Shown: one piece after another, positions 56,314-64,000 of the stretch
Numbering within the stretch: the stretch's first letter is position 1
Layout: each line of letters starts with the position of its first letter
Assembly: GCF_014202935.1 (NCBI RefSeq)
Contig: NZ_JACHHX010000006.1
Span: forward strand, 94,497-158,496
DNA: 64,000 nt
Source: Rehaibacterium terrae
GTDB lineage: Bacteria > Pseudomonadota > Gammaproteobacteria > Xanthomonadales > Xanthomonadaceae
Direction of reading: 5' to 3'
Notes under the pieces: generated by a model
What the model was told of the DNA's origin: nothing
Databases searched by the model: none
What the model saw: only the letters and a program-made list of their open reading frames with translations
Position numbers and translations under genes: made by a program

Positions 56314-56940
56314 CTACGTCGCGCGGCGGATCGCCGCCAGGCTCGCACCCACGCCCATCAGCAGCGCGCCCGAGATCCGCTCGCGCCACACCGCCACCCG
56401 CTCGCTGGCGGCCAGGCGCCGCCCCTGCGCCGCGACCCAGCCATAGACCGCCAGCACCGGCATCTCGGTGACGAAGCAGATCGCGCCGAACAGCAGGTAC
56501 TGTGGCAGCAGCGGCGCGGCCGGATCGACGAACTGCGGCATCAGCGCACCGAAGAACAGCACCGACTTGGGATTGGCGAGCTGCGTCAGCACGCCCTGCG
56601 CGAACGGCCGCTGCGTCACCGGCACCGGCGCATCGCCACGCGGCGCCGCGTTGGCGCGCGCATCGCGGATGGCCTTGAAGCCGAGATACATCAGATAGGC
56701 CGCGCCGACCCACTTCACCGCATGAAACAGGGTCTCTGAGGTGCTCAGCAGCGCGCCCAGCCCGAGTGCCGACAGCGTGAAATAGATGCCGTTGCCGAAC
56801 TGGATGCCGAGACCGGCCTTGAGGCTCGCGCCCCAACCGCTGCGCATCCCGTGCGCCACGGTGAACAAGACCGCCGGCCCCGGCGTCAGCGCAAACAGCA
56901 GTTGCAGGGCGGCGAACGCGGCGAAAGCTTCCCAGTGCAT
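56314..56940 (-). CDS. LysE/RhtB-family amino acid exporter
   Basis: The 208-residue inner-membrane protein has six spans. The family signatures are LQLLFALTPGPAVLFTVAHGMRSGWGASLKAGLGIQFGN and VKWVGAAYLMYLGFKAI, with NPKSVLFFGALMPQF in the second half. Exported substrate is probably an amino acid such as threonine or homoserine; it cannot be fixed by sequence. It stands convergent with phaZ and divergent from srkA. Confidence 0.9.
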   Translation of the reverse strand: MHWEAFAAFAALQLLFALTPGPAVLFTVAHGMRSGWGASLKAGLGIQFGNGIYFTLSALGLGALLSTSETLFHAVKWVGAAYLMYLGFKAIRDARANAAPRGDAPVPVTQRPFAQGVLTQLANPKSVLFFGALMPQFVDPAAPLLPQYLLFGAICFVTEMPVLAVYGWVAAQGRRLAASERVAVWRERISGALLMGVGASLAAIRRAT

Positions 56941-57025
56941 GGTGGTTGCCTGTGTGGTGTGGCTGGCGCGCATTCTGCGGCTTTTCCGCGGCGGCGTCGC
57001 GTAGGATTCGTCCTCACCCCGATGA

Positions 57026-58030
57026 ATGCCGCTCATGTCCGCCGCCTCCCGCGATACGCCCTTCGCCGGTCTCGACCCCGACGCCGTGCTCGACGCGGTC
57101 GAATCGCTGGGCCTGCACGGCGACGGCCGGGTGCTGGCGCTCAACAGCTACGAGAACCGCGTCTATCGCATCGGGCTCGAAGACGCCGCACCGGTGGTGG
57201 CGAAGTTCTACCGCCCCGGCCGCTGGAGCGACGAGGCCATCGGCGAGGAGCACGCCTTCGCCACCGAGCTGCGCAACGCCGGCCTGTCGGTGGTCGCGCC
57301 GCTGGCCTTCGCCGGCCGCACCCTGCACCACCACCGCGGCCACCGCTTCGCGCTGTTCCCGTTGCAGGGCGGTCACGCGCCGGAGCCGGGCGACCGCGAC
57401 ACGCTGCGCCAGCTCGGCCGCGCGCTGGGCCGGCTGCATGCGATCGGCGCAGCCGGGCGCTTCGTGCACCGCGCCACGCTCGACATCGCCGCCTTCGGCG
57501 AGGCGCCAGTGGAATTCCTGCTCGACCACGACTGGCTGCCGCCCGAGCTGGAGGACAACTTCGCCGGCCTGTGCGATGCGGTGCTGGATCGCGTCGAACG
57601 CGCCTTCGAACTGGCCGGCGACATCGCCACGCTGCGCCTGCACGGCGACTGCCACCCCGGCAACATCCTCTGGCGCGAGGGCCAGGCCCACTTCGTCGAC
57701 CTCGACGACTGCCTGACCGGCCCCGCCGTGCAGGACCTGTGGATGCTGCTCTCCGGCCCGCCGCACGAGCAGCGCGCCCAGCTCGGCTGGCTGCTGGAGG
57801 GCTACACCCTGTTCCGCGACTTCGACCCGCGCGAGCTGCATCTGGTCGAAGCCCTGCGCGCGCTGCGCATGCTGCACTTCAACGGCTGGATCGCCCGCCG
57901 CTGGCACGACCCGGCCTTCCCGGCCGCCTTCCCATGGTTCGGCGAGCGCCGGCACTGGGAGCACGTGATCGCGCAGTTGCAGGAGCAGCTCGACGCGCTG
58001 CAGGAACCCACGCTGTCGCTGCCGCCCTGA
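57026..58030 (+). CDS. srkA: stress response serine/threonine kinase SrkA (YihE/RdoA)
   Basis: Cytoplasmic kinase of the APH/ChoK fold that protects cells from stress-induced death, 334 residues. Conserved segments are ALNSYENRVYRIG (nucleotide loop), VVAKFYRPGRWSDEAIGEEHAF (Lys and Glu of the active site), LHGDCHPGNILW (catalytic Asp and Asn) and FVDLDDCLTGPAVQDLWMLL (metal-binding Asp). E. coli srkA lies next to dsbA; here no dsbA follows. The start may be 57026 or the next ATG at 57035. Confidence 0.95.
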   Translation: MPLMSAASRDTPFAGLDPDAVLDAVESLGLHGDGRVLALNSYENRVYRIGLEDAAPVVAKFYRPGRWSDEAIGEEHAFATELRNAGLSVVAPLAFAGRTLHHHRGHRFALFPLQGGHAPEPGDRDTLRQLGRALGRLHAIGAAGRFVHRATLDIAAFGEAPVEFLLDHDWLPPELEDNFAGLCDAVLDRVERAFELAGDIATLRLHGDCHPGNILWREGQAHFVDLDDCLTGPAVQDLWMLLSGPPHEQRAQLGWLLEGYTLFRDFDPRELHLVEALRALRMLHFNGWIARRWHDPAFPAAFPWFGERRHWEHVIAQLQEQLDALQEPTLSLPP

Positions 58031-58097
58031 TCGCGCCGCCCCGCTGTGCGGCCGGTGTACGCTTGGCGCCTTTCCCGTTCCGACAGGAGCCGATCCG

Positions 58098-59018
58098 ATG
58101 CGCTGCCCCGCCGTCCGTCCCCTGCTCGCCATCGCATTGGCCGTGACGCTGTCCATCGCCGTGGCCGAGGAGGCGCCGCCGCCGACCACCGCCGGCGTGC
58201 TGGCCGCCTCGACGCCGGCCGACTGGCGCAGGCCGGATCCGGAGAACGTGCTGTACCTCGAACTGGACAGCGGCCGGGTGGTGATCGAGCTGGCGCCACA
58301 GTTCGCGCCGCTGCATGCCGACAACATCCGCACGCTGGTGCGCGCCGGCTACTTCGACGGGCTCAAGGTGATCCGCTCGCAGGAGAACTACGTCGTGCAA
58401 TGGGGCGATCCGCACGCCGACGATCCGGAAAAGGCGCGGCCGCTGGACCCGGCCAAGGCGACCCTGCCGCCGGAGTTCACCCGCCCGATGCGGGGGCTCG
58501 ACTTCACCGTGCTCGTCGACGGCGACGTGTACGCACCCGAGGTCGGCTTCTCCGGCGGCTTCCACGCCGCCCGCGACCCCGAGGCCGGTCAGGCCTGGCT
58601 GGCGCACTGCTACGGCGTGCTCGGGGTGGCGCGCGGCGGCACCGCCGACAGCGGCAGCGGTGCCGGCCTGTATGTCGTCATCGGCCACGCGCCACGCCAC
58701 CTGGAGCGCAACATCACCGCCGTCGGCCGCGTGCTCCGGGGCATGGAACTGCTCAGCACCCTGCCGCGCGGCAGCGGACCGCTCGGCTTCTACACCGACC
58801 CCGCACAGCAGGTGCCGGTCAAGGCGATGCGTGTGGCCGCCGACGTGCCGGAAGCCGAACGCAGCGCGCTGGAAGTGTTCCGCACCGACACCGCCGCCTT
58901 CGCGCAGCTGATGGAAGCACGCCGCAACCGCCGTGAAGAGTGGTTCCTGCACCCGGTCGGCAAGGTCGAGCTGTGCAACGTGCCGGTCCCGGTGCGCGAG
59001 GTGGTCGGGACGGAGTGA
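58098..59018 (+). CDS. exported cyclophilin-type peptidyl-prolyl isomerase
   Basis: The 306-residue protein has a signal peptide ([23 protein letters not shown]), so it works in the periplasm. The cyclophilin core runs from about 50 to 240: [64 protein letters not shown] and [14 protein letters not shown]. The family residues for catalysis are only partly conserved (the usual FHRxI is VIRSQ). A C-terminal extension of about 60 residues is unassigned. Confidence 0.87.
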   Translation: MRCPAVRPLLAIALAVTLSIAVAEEAPPPTTAGVLAASTPADWRRPDPENVLYLELDSGRVVIELAPQFAPLHADNIRTLVRAGYFDGLKVIRSQENYVVQWGDPHADDPEKARPLDPAKATLPPEFTRPMRGLDFTVLVDGDVYAPEVGFSGGFHAARDPEAGQAWLAHCYGVLGVARGGTADSGSGAGLYVVIGHAPRHLERNITAVGRVLRGMELLSTLPRGSGPLGFYTDPAQQVPVKAMRVAADVPEAERSALEVFRTDTAAFAQLMEARRNRREEWFLHPVGKVELCNVPVPVREVVGTE

Positions 59019-59097
59019 AGCGCACCGCCCGTGTACCGCTCCGGCATTGGCGGGAACGACACAGGCCGCCCGGGTCGCCGGCATGCGAGAATGGCCG

Positions 59098-59433
59098 ATG
59101 ACCTGGTTCGCCCTCACGCCCCACGACACGCCCGCGACCGGGATCGACTGCCGCGACTGCGAGGCGGTGTGCTGCCGGCTCACCGTGGTGCTGATGCCCG
59201 ATGACCACGTGCCGCCCCGTTACGTCGCCCGCGACGACAGCGGGCTGGAAGTGATGGCCCGCGGCGAGGACGGCTGGTGCAAGGCGCTCGACCGCAACAC
59301 CCTGCGCTGCACCATCTACGAACAGCGTCCGTCGATCTGCCGCGACTTCACGATGGGCGGCCCCTATTGTCGCGACGAGCGCGCCGCCTGGCACCGCCGC
59401 TCGGCGGCCGGGATTCCCATCGCGCTGTGCTGA
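59098..59433 (+). CDS. YkgJ-family cysteine-cluster protein
   Basis: The 111-residue protein has cysteines in the pattern of zinc- or iron-binding YkgJ proteins: IDCRDCEAVCCRL, DGWCKAL, LRCTIYEQRPSICRDF, and GPYCRDE. The block CTIYEQRPSICRDF is the clearest match. Function is unknown. An ATG five codons upstream (59083) is also possible. The stop codon lies just before the GIY-YIG gene, so the two are likely one transcript. Confidence 0.88.
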   Translation: MTWFALTPHDTPATGIDCRDCEAVCCRLTVVLMPDDHVPPRYVARDDSGLEVMARGEDGWCKALDRNTLRCTIYEQRPSICRDFTMGGPYCRDERAAWHRRSAAGIPIALC

Positions 59434-59441
59434 ACGCACCG

Positions 59442-59750
59442 ATGGTGGACTGGCACGTGTACCTGATCGAATGCCGGGACGGCAGCCTGTACACCGGCAT
59501 CGCCGTGGACGTGGCGCGGCGCTATGCCGAGCACGCCGCCGGCAAGGGCGCGCGCTACACGCGGATGCGTCCGCCGGCCCGGCTGCTCGCGAGCTTCGCC
59601 CTGCCCGACCGCGCCAGCGCCAGTCGCGCCGAGTACCTCATCAAGCGGCTCGACCCGGCGCGCAAGCGCGCGCTGTGCGCGGGGACACTGGCGCTGGCGG
59701 ATATCGTCGCCGTACCCGCAGGAACGGCGCAGTCGTCTGCCGAAGGATGA
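59442..59750 (+). CDS. GIY-YIG nuclease superfamily protein (UPF0213/YhbQ-like)
   Basis: The 102-residue single-domain protein carries WHVYLIECRDGSLYTGIAVD (the G-I-Y/Y-I-G equivalents VYLIEC and LYTGI), then RRYAEHAAGKGARYTRMRPP and SRAEYLIKRL with the catalytic Glu. YhbQ-type members cleave DNA weakly and their role is uncertain. The last 11 codons come from the 47-bp dispersed repeat, so the C-terminus has been rewritten by a repeat insertion. Confidence 0.9.
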   Translation: MVDWHVYLIECRDGSLYTGIAVDVARRYAEHAAGKGARYTRMRPPARLLASFALPDRASASRAEYLIKRLDPARKRALCAGTLALADIVAVPAGTAQSSAEG

Positions 59751-59764
59751 CGGCGCAAGCCGCG
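59718..59764 (-). repeat. 47-bp dispersed repeat, copy 2
   Basis: Inverted relative to 56249-56295, with 2 mismatches in 47. Bases 59718-59750 are translated as the end of the GIY-YIG protein (...GTAQSSAEG). Confidence 0.9.
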
Positions 59765-59819
59765 GCCGGCAGCCTCCCGGAACCGTGGTTGCGGCCGAAG
59801 CCGCTGCAAGAAACGCCGG

Positions 59820-61001
59820 CTACAGCGCCTCGCCGGCGGCATGCCCCGATGCCCAGGCCCACTGGAAGTTGTAGCCGCCCAGCCAGCCGGTCACGTCCAC
59901 CACTTCGCCGATGAAGAACAGTCCCGGCACGCGCCGCGCCATCATCGTGCTCGATGACAGCTCATCGGTATCGACGCCGCCGAGGGTGACCTCGGCGGTG
60001 CGGTAGCCCTCGGTACCACTGGCCACCAGCGGCCAGTCGGCGAGTTGCGCCGCGATGCCGCGCAGCTCGGCCTCGCGGAACTGCCGCATCGGCCGGTTCG
60101 GCAGCCACACCTCGCACAGCCGCTGCGCGAAACGGCGCGGCAGCGCGTCGGCGAGCACGGTCTTGAGCTCGGCCGCCGGCCGCGCGGCCTGCTGCTGCCT
60201 GAGCCAGTCGAAGGCATCGACCGCCGGCAGCAGGTCCAGCCGCAGATCGTCGCCCGGCTGCCAGTACGAGGAGATCTGCAGGATCGCCGGCCCGCTGACG
60301 CCGCGATGGGTGATCAACATCCGGTTGCGGAAGCTCTGCCCGTTGCAGCGCGCCTCCACCGGAAACGCCACGCCACTGAGGTCGTGGAAGCGCTCGGCGT
60401 GCTTGCCGCTGAGCGTGAGCGGCACCAGCCCGGCGCGGGTCGGCAACACATTCAGCCCGAACTGGCGGGCGATGTCGTAGCCGAAGCCGGTCGCGCCCAT
60501 GCTGGGGATCGACAGCCCGCCGGTCGCCACCACCAGTGCCGGCGCCGAGAACACGCCGCGTGCGGTGTCCAGATGGAAGCCGCCCGGCCCGTGGCGCACC
60601 CGCTCGACACCGCAGCCGACTTCGATCCGCACGCCGGCCGCCGCGCATTCCTCCAGCAGCATGCGCACGATCAGCTTCGAGGACTCGTCGCAGAACAGCT
60701 GGCCGAGCTCCTTCTCGTGGTAGGCGATGCGATGGCGCTCGACCATCGCGACGAAGTCCCACGGCGTGTAACGCGCCAGCGCCGACTTGCAGTAGTGCGG
60801 GTTGGCCGAGAGGTAGTTGTCCGGCCCGGCGCCAAGGTTGGTGAAATTGCAGCGCCCGCCGCCGGACATCAGGATCTTCTTGCCGACCCGGTTGGCGTGC
60901 TCGACGACGAGCACCCGCCTGCCGCGGCGGCCGGCGGTGAGCGCACACATCAGCCCCGCTGCACCGCCACCGACGATGAGGGCGTCGAAGGCCTCCGCCA
61001 T
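59820..61001 (-). CDS. BaiN/HI0933-family NAD(P)/FAD-dependent flavoprotein
   Basis: The 393-residue protein has an N-terminal FAD fold (DALIVGGGAAGLMCALTAGR) and the family signature RVGKKILMSGGGRCNFTN. Other blocks are LVVATGGLSIPSMGATGFGYDIARQFG and the C-terminal GLFFIGEVVDVTGWLGGYNFQWAWASG. The family is widespread; some members reduce bile-acid enones, but the general role is unclear. It starts just after the stop codon of the helicase gene (9 bases), so they probably form one transcript. Confidence 0.92.
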   Translation of the reverse strand: MAEAFDALIVGGGAAGLMCALTAGRRGRRVLVVEHANRVGKKILMSGGGRCNFTNLGAGPDNYLSANPHYCKSALARYTPWDFVAMVERHRIAYHEKELGQLFCDESSKLIVRMLLEECAAAGVRIEVGCGVERVRHGPGGFHLDTARGVFSAPALVVATGGLSIPSMGATGFGYDIARQFGLNVLPTRAGLVPLTLSGKHAERFHDLSGVAFPVEARCNGQSFRNRMLITHRGVSGPAILQISSYWQPGDDLRLDLLPAVDAFDWLRQQQAARPAAELKTVLADALPRRFAQRLCEVWLPNRPMRQFREAELRGIAAQLADWPLVASGTEGYRTAEVTLGGVDTDELSSSTMMARRVPGLFFIGEVVDVTGWLGGYNFQWAWASGHAAGEAL

Positions 61002-61010
61002 GCCGTCGTA

Positions 61011-62795
61011 TCAGCGCTTGGGTGGACGCGGCTTGTTCGGGCCGCCCTCGAAGCGCGGCTTGCGCGGCGCGCCCTCGTCGCGCGGCGTGAAGCGGCGCGG
61101 CGGCTTGCCGCCCTCGTCCGCCTTGGCGATGCGCAGTTGCTGGCCGGCCACGCGCACCTTCTTCAAGTGCGCCAGCAGCTCGCGCGGCATGCCCTCGGGG
61201 AGGTCGATCAGGCTGTGATCGTGTCGGATGTCGATGCGGCCGATGTAACGGCTCTCCAGGTCGGCCTCGTTGGCGATGGCGCCAACGATGTTCTTCGGTT
61301 GCACGCCATGCATGTGGCCGACCTCGATGCGGTAGGTCTCCATGCCGACCTCGGGCGCGCCGCGCGGCGGTCTGACCGGGCGCGGCTCGTGTTTGCGCTC
61401 GGGGCGCGCCGGCCTGCCCTCGGCGCGTGCCTCGATCCTGCGCTCGGGCTTGCGCTCGGCCGGCAGCAGCAGCGGCGTGTCGCCCTGCAGCAGATGCGCC
61501 AGCGCGGCGGCGACATCGGCCGCCGGCACGTTGTGCTCACGCTCGTAGCGCTCGACCAGGTCGCGGAACAGCGACAGATCGGCGCTGGCCAGCGTGTCGG
61601 TGATGCGGTCGAGGAACTTCGCCACCCGCTGGTCGTTGACGATCTCGACGCTGGGCAGCTCCATCGGCTCGATCGGCTGCCGCGTGGCCCGCTCGATGGC
61701 GCGCAGCATGCCGCGCTCGCGCGGGGCGACGAACAGGATCGCCTCGCCGCTGCGGCCGGCGCGGCCGGTGCGGCCGATGCGGTGGACGTAGCTCTCGGTG
61801 TCGTAGGGGATGTCGTAATTGAGCACATGGCTGATGCGCTCGACATCCAGACCGCGCGCGGCCACGTCGGTGGCGACCAGGATGTCGATCTGGCCGTCCT
61901 TGAGCCGCTGGATGGTGCGCTCGCGCTGCGCCTGCGGCACGTCGCCGTTGATGGCGGCGGCGGCGAAACCGCGCGCGGCGAGCTTCTCGGCCAGCTCCTC
62001 GGTGGCCTGCTTGGTGCGGGCGAACACGATCATCGCATCGAAGGTTTCCGCTTCGAGGATGCGGGTGAGCGCGTCGAGCTTGTGCAGGCCGCCGACCATC
62101 CAGTAGCGCTGGCGGATGTTGGCGGCGGTGGTGGTCCTGGCCTTGATCGCGACCTCGACCGGCTCGCGCAGGTAGGTCTGGGCGATGCGCCGGATCGGTG
62201 CCGGCATGGTCGCCGAGAACAGCGCCACCTGACGCGATTCCGGCGTCTTCTTCAGCACCGCCTCGACGTCGTCGATGAAGCCCATGCGCAGCATCTCGTC
62301 GGCTTCGTCGAGCACCAGCGTGGTCAGCCCGGACAGGTCGAGCGAGCCGCGCCCGAGATGGTCGATCACGCGGCCGGGCGTGCCGACCACCACGTGCACG
62401 CCGCGCCGCAGCGCGGCCAACTGCGGGCCATAGGCCTGGCCGCCGTAGATCGGCAGCACGTGGAAGCCGGGAATGTGCGCGGCGTAACGCTGGAACGCCT
62501 CGGCGACCTGGATCGCCAGCTCGCGGGTCGGCGCCAGCACCAGCGCCTGCGGCCTGCCCTGCGCCGGATCCAGGCGCGAGAGCACCGGCAGCGCGAAGGC
62601 GGCGGTCTTGCCGGTGCCGGTCTGCGCCTGGCCGAGCACGTCGCGGCCGGCCAGCAGCGGCGGGATGGTCGCGGCCTGGATCGGCGAGGGCGACTCGTAG
62701 CCGACCTCGGCCAGCGCCTTGAGCAGCGGCGCGGAGAGGCCGAGATCGGTGAAGCGGACCGCGGACGCGGCCGGCTCGGACGGTTCGGAAGACAT
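61011..62795 (-). CDS. deaD: DEAD-box RNA helicase DeaD/CsdA type
   Basis: Cold-shock and ribosome-assembly helicase, 594 residues. Motif I is AQTGTGKTAAFALP, Ia is APTRELAIQ, motif II LVLDEADEMLRMGF, motif III SATM and VI HRIGRTGRAGR. After the two RecA domains comes a charged linker, then a DbpA-type RNA-binding domain (VGMETYRIEVGHMHGVQPKNIVGAIANEADLESRYIGRIDI), followed by a basic Pro/Arg tail. This domain order separates it from the RhlE-type gene at 35158. It is divergent from the alpha/beta hydrolase gene. Confidence 0.94.
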   Translation of the reverse strand: MSSEPSEPAASAVRFTDLGLSAPLLKALAEVGYESPSPIQAATIPPLLAGRDVLGQAQTGTGKTAAFALPVLSRLDPAQGRPQALVLAPTRELAIQVAEAFQRYAAHIPGFHVLPIYGGQAYGPQLAALRRGVHVVVGTPGRVIDHLGRGSLDLSGLTTLVLDEADEMLRMGFIDDVEAVLKKTPESRQVALFSATMPAPIRRIAQTYLREPVEVAIKARTTTAANIRQRYWMVGGLHKLDALTRILEAETFDAMIVFARTKQATEELAEKLAARGFAAAAINGDVPQAQRERTIQRLKDGQIDILVATDVAARGLDVERISHVLNYDIPYDTESYVHRIGRTGRAGRSGEAILFVAPRERGMLRAIERATRQPIEPMELPSVEIVNDQRVAKFLDRITDTLASADLSLFRDLVERYEREHNVPAADVAAALAHLLQGDTPLLLPAERKPERRIEARAEGRPARPERKHEPRPVRPPRGAPEVGMETYRIEVGHMHGVQPKNIVGAIANEADLESRYIGRIDIRHDHSLIDLPEGMPRELLAHLKKVRVAGQQLRIAKADEGGKPPRRFTPRDEGAPRKPRFEGGPNKPRPPKR

Positions 62796-62986
62796 GGGGG
62801 GCTCCGGCGCAGGCGGGCTGCGGATGCGGTGAGAATGGTGCATAGGATAGTCGTTCGCGGCCGAGCACGGGCTCCAGGCGTCGCGCCTCCCCGCCGAACC
62901 CGGCGTGACCATCGACTCGGGCCAGCGCCGGCCGGGCCTGCCAGGCTCGGCCTGGTGCCGTCCCGCACCCGCACCGGAGCCCTGCC

Positions 62987-63829
62987 ATGCAGCGCATCCT
63001 GCGCCTGAGTCTGTGTCTGTTCGCGCTCGCCCTCGCGTCCCTGCCCGTCCATGCCGACGAAGCGCGCGACGGCGTTGCCGATGTCCGCCATGTCGAGCTC
63101 GGCGACCTGCGCATGCACGTGGAAATCCACGGCGAGGGCGAGCCGGTGCTGCTGCTCCATGGCGGTTTCGGTTCGATGGAAGTCTGGCGGCCGCTGATCG
63201 CCGTGCTCTCGCCGCACTTCCGGGTGATCGCGCCCGACCTGCGCGCGCACGGCCGCACCAACGACGGCGACCGCCCATTCGACCCGGAGCTGCTCGCCGA
63301 AGACCAGCGCGCCCTGCTCGACGCGCTGGACGTGCCGCGCGCCCATGTGGTCGGCTGGAGCATGAGCGGCGGTCTGGCGCTGGAGCTGGCGCTGCGTCAT
63401 CCCGCGCGCGTCGAGCGCCTGGTGATGATCGCCGCCCTCGCCCACCACGCGGGCCTGCAGGAGGCTTTCCGCGAGCATCTGCTGGCAGCGACGGCGGATA
63501 CCTGGCCTGCCGGCACCGTGCGGGCATGGCGCGCGCTGGCGCCGGATCCCGACCGCTGGGAGCTGGTCTTCGGCAAGCTGCGCGACTTCGTCGCCAGTGG
63601 CCCGCGGCGCGGCGCCGACGACTACCCCCGCGTGCGTGCGCCCACCCTGGTCATCCTCGGCGATCAGGACACCGTCGTGAAGCCGGAGCACACCCGCGAA
63701 CAGGCCGCGGCGATCCCCCATGCGCGCCTGCTGGCCTGCGAGGACGCCGGACACGGCGTGCCTCTGGAGAAACCCGACCAGGTCAATACCGCGATCCTGC
63801 GGTTCCTGACCGGAACCGATGGCGACTGA
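62987..63829 (+). CDS. exported alpha/beta hydrolase
   Basis: The 280-residue protein has a signal peptide (MQRILRLSLCLFALALASLPVHA). The hydrolase core shows the oxyanion region VLLLHGGFGSMEVWRPLIAVL, the nucleophile elbow VVGWSMSGGLALEL, the Asp in LVILGDQDTVVKPEH and the His in CEDAGHGVPLEKP. All three catalytic residues are therefore present. Substrate is unknown; esterases and lactonases are the nearest types. Confidence 0.9.
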   Translation: MQRILRLSLCLFALALASLPVHADEARDGVADVRHVELGDLRMHVEIHGEGEPVLLLHGGFGSMEVWRPLIAVLSPHFRVIAPDLRAHGRTNDGDRPFDPELLAEDQRALLDALDVPRAHVVGWSMSGGLALELALRHPARVERLVMIAALAHHAGLQEAFREHLLAATADTWPAGTVRAWRALAPDPDRWELVFGKLRDFVASGPRRGADDYPRVRAPTLVILGDQDTVVKPEHTREQAAAIPHARLLACEDAGHGVPLEKPDQVNTAILRFLTGTDGD

Positions 63830-64000
63830 TTGCGACCAAGTCGACGAATACATGCCCGGGGCGGGATTTCTTGAGCCTGATCAAGTGCGGACGGTGCTCG
63901 CGGGACTAGCAGCTTGTTGAAATTCTCCCGCGCTAGAGCTTGCTTTCAAGCCCTCTGTTTGCGATATCGACCTCAGCCATAGTGAGGGTGTGGGATGCGT
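63830..64000. other. right-edge non-coding segment with lower GC
   Basis: No gene is seen after the hydrolase stop codon. From about 63905 the composition falls to roughly 53% GC, against about 70% elsewhere, with runs such as TTGTTGAAATT and GCTTGCTTTCAAG. It may be the edge of a transferred or mobile segment that continues beyond the window. Confidence 0.4.

Noticed and set aside
60045..63008. 987-codon open frame opposite the BaiN-like and deaD genes
   Set aside because: It runs antisense through two well-defined genes on the minus strand and shows no family signature.
63890..64000. Left end of an insertion sequence at the right edge
   Set aside because: No terminal inverted repeat or transposase fragment can be confirmed within the window; only the lower GC is certain.

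Overview
The window is chromosomal core sequence from a high-GC (about 70%) gammaproteobacterium. The best guess is a member of the Xanthomonadales/Lysobacterales. The reasons are the gene content (pst, yajC-secD-secF, trmJ-suhB), a perfect CRP/Clp-type operator in front of a secreted protease, and dense intergenic repeats of the kind found in that order. This placement is inference; no 16S rRNA or tRNA gene lies in the window. I saw no complete insertion sequence, prophage, CRISPR array or integron.

Layout. (1) 1-4.7 kb: phosphate regulon pstS-pstC-pstA-pstB-phoU on the minus strand, with a candidate Pho box upstream of pstS and a perfect hairpin between pstS and pstC. (2) 4.8-12.2 kb: exoD-like gene, asparagine synthetase asnB, a two-gene operon of a PhnD-like binding protein and a membrane GGDEF-EAL protein, then divergent trmJ and suhB. 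(3) 12.5-20.2 kb: a short single-POTRA Omp85-type protein, then queA-tgt-yajC-secD-secF on the minus strand, split by a 570-bp repeat-rich gap between tgt and yajC. (4) 20.4-30.2 kb: hutG-like gene with a translationally coupled 61-residue membrane protein, glutathione reductase, a D-amino-acid dehydrogenase-like FAD enzyme, an exported amidohydrolase, DUF418 protein, slyD, NlpC/P60 lipoprotein, ybaN-like, GNAT and YkvA-like genes. (5) 30.3-34.8 kb: a tightly coupled operon with three double-domain universal stress proteins and a KefB-type antiporter. (6) 35-41 kb: rhlE-type helicase with a canonical terminator, then a large secreted M36 metallopeptidase with PKD repeats behind a Clp-type operator, followed by a small lipoprotein. 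(7) 41-54 kb: transporters, NUDIX hydrolase, YcgR-like PilZ protein, hemJ, a decayed stretch with hemerythrin and GAF remnants, an S9 peptidase, a serine hydrolase, and a padR-sensor pair. (8) 54-64 kb: methyltransferase, intracellular PHB depolymerase, LysE exporter, srkA-like kinase, cyclophilin, YkgJ-like and GIY-YIG proteins, BaiN-like flavoprotein, deaD-type helicase and an exported alpha/beta hydrolase.

Themes. Protein export and envelope functions (SecDF-YajC, Omp85, cyclophilin, NlpC/P60, M36 and S9 peptidases) and c-di-GMP signalling (GGDEF-EAL, YcgR) recur. In Xanthomonas the Clp regulator that reads TGTGA-N6-TCACA is itself inhibited by c-di-GMP, so the protease operator and the c-di-GMP genes may belong to one regulatory logic (inference).

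The most unusual material is not one gene cluster but the set of dispersed intergenic elements. These are heptanucleotide arrays paired with hairpins at four gene borders, a 47-bp repeat conserved at 45/47 positions in inverted orientation, long imperfect inverted repeats, and a perfect 17-bp-stem hairpin. I did not find a clear, wholly new multi-gene system. The best candidates for follow-up are the stress-protein/antiporter operon, the PhnD/GGDEF-EAL pair, and the M36 protease with its unusual C-terminal domain and lipoprotein partner.
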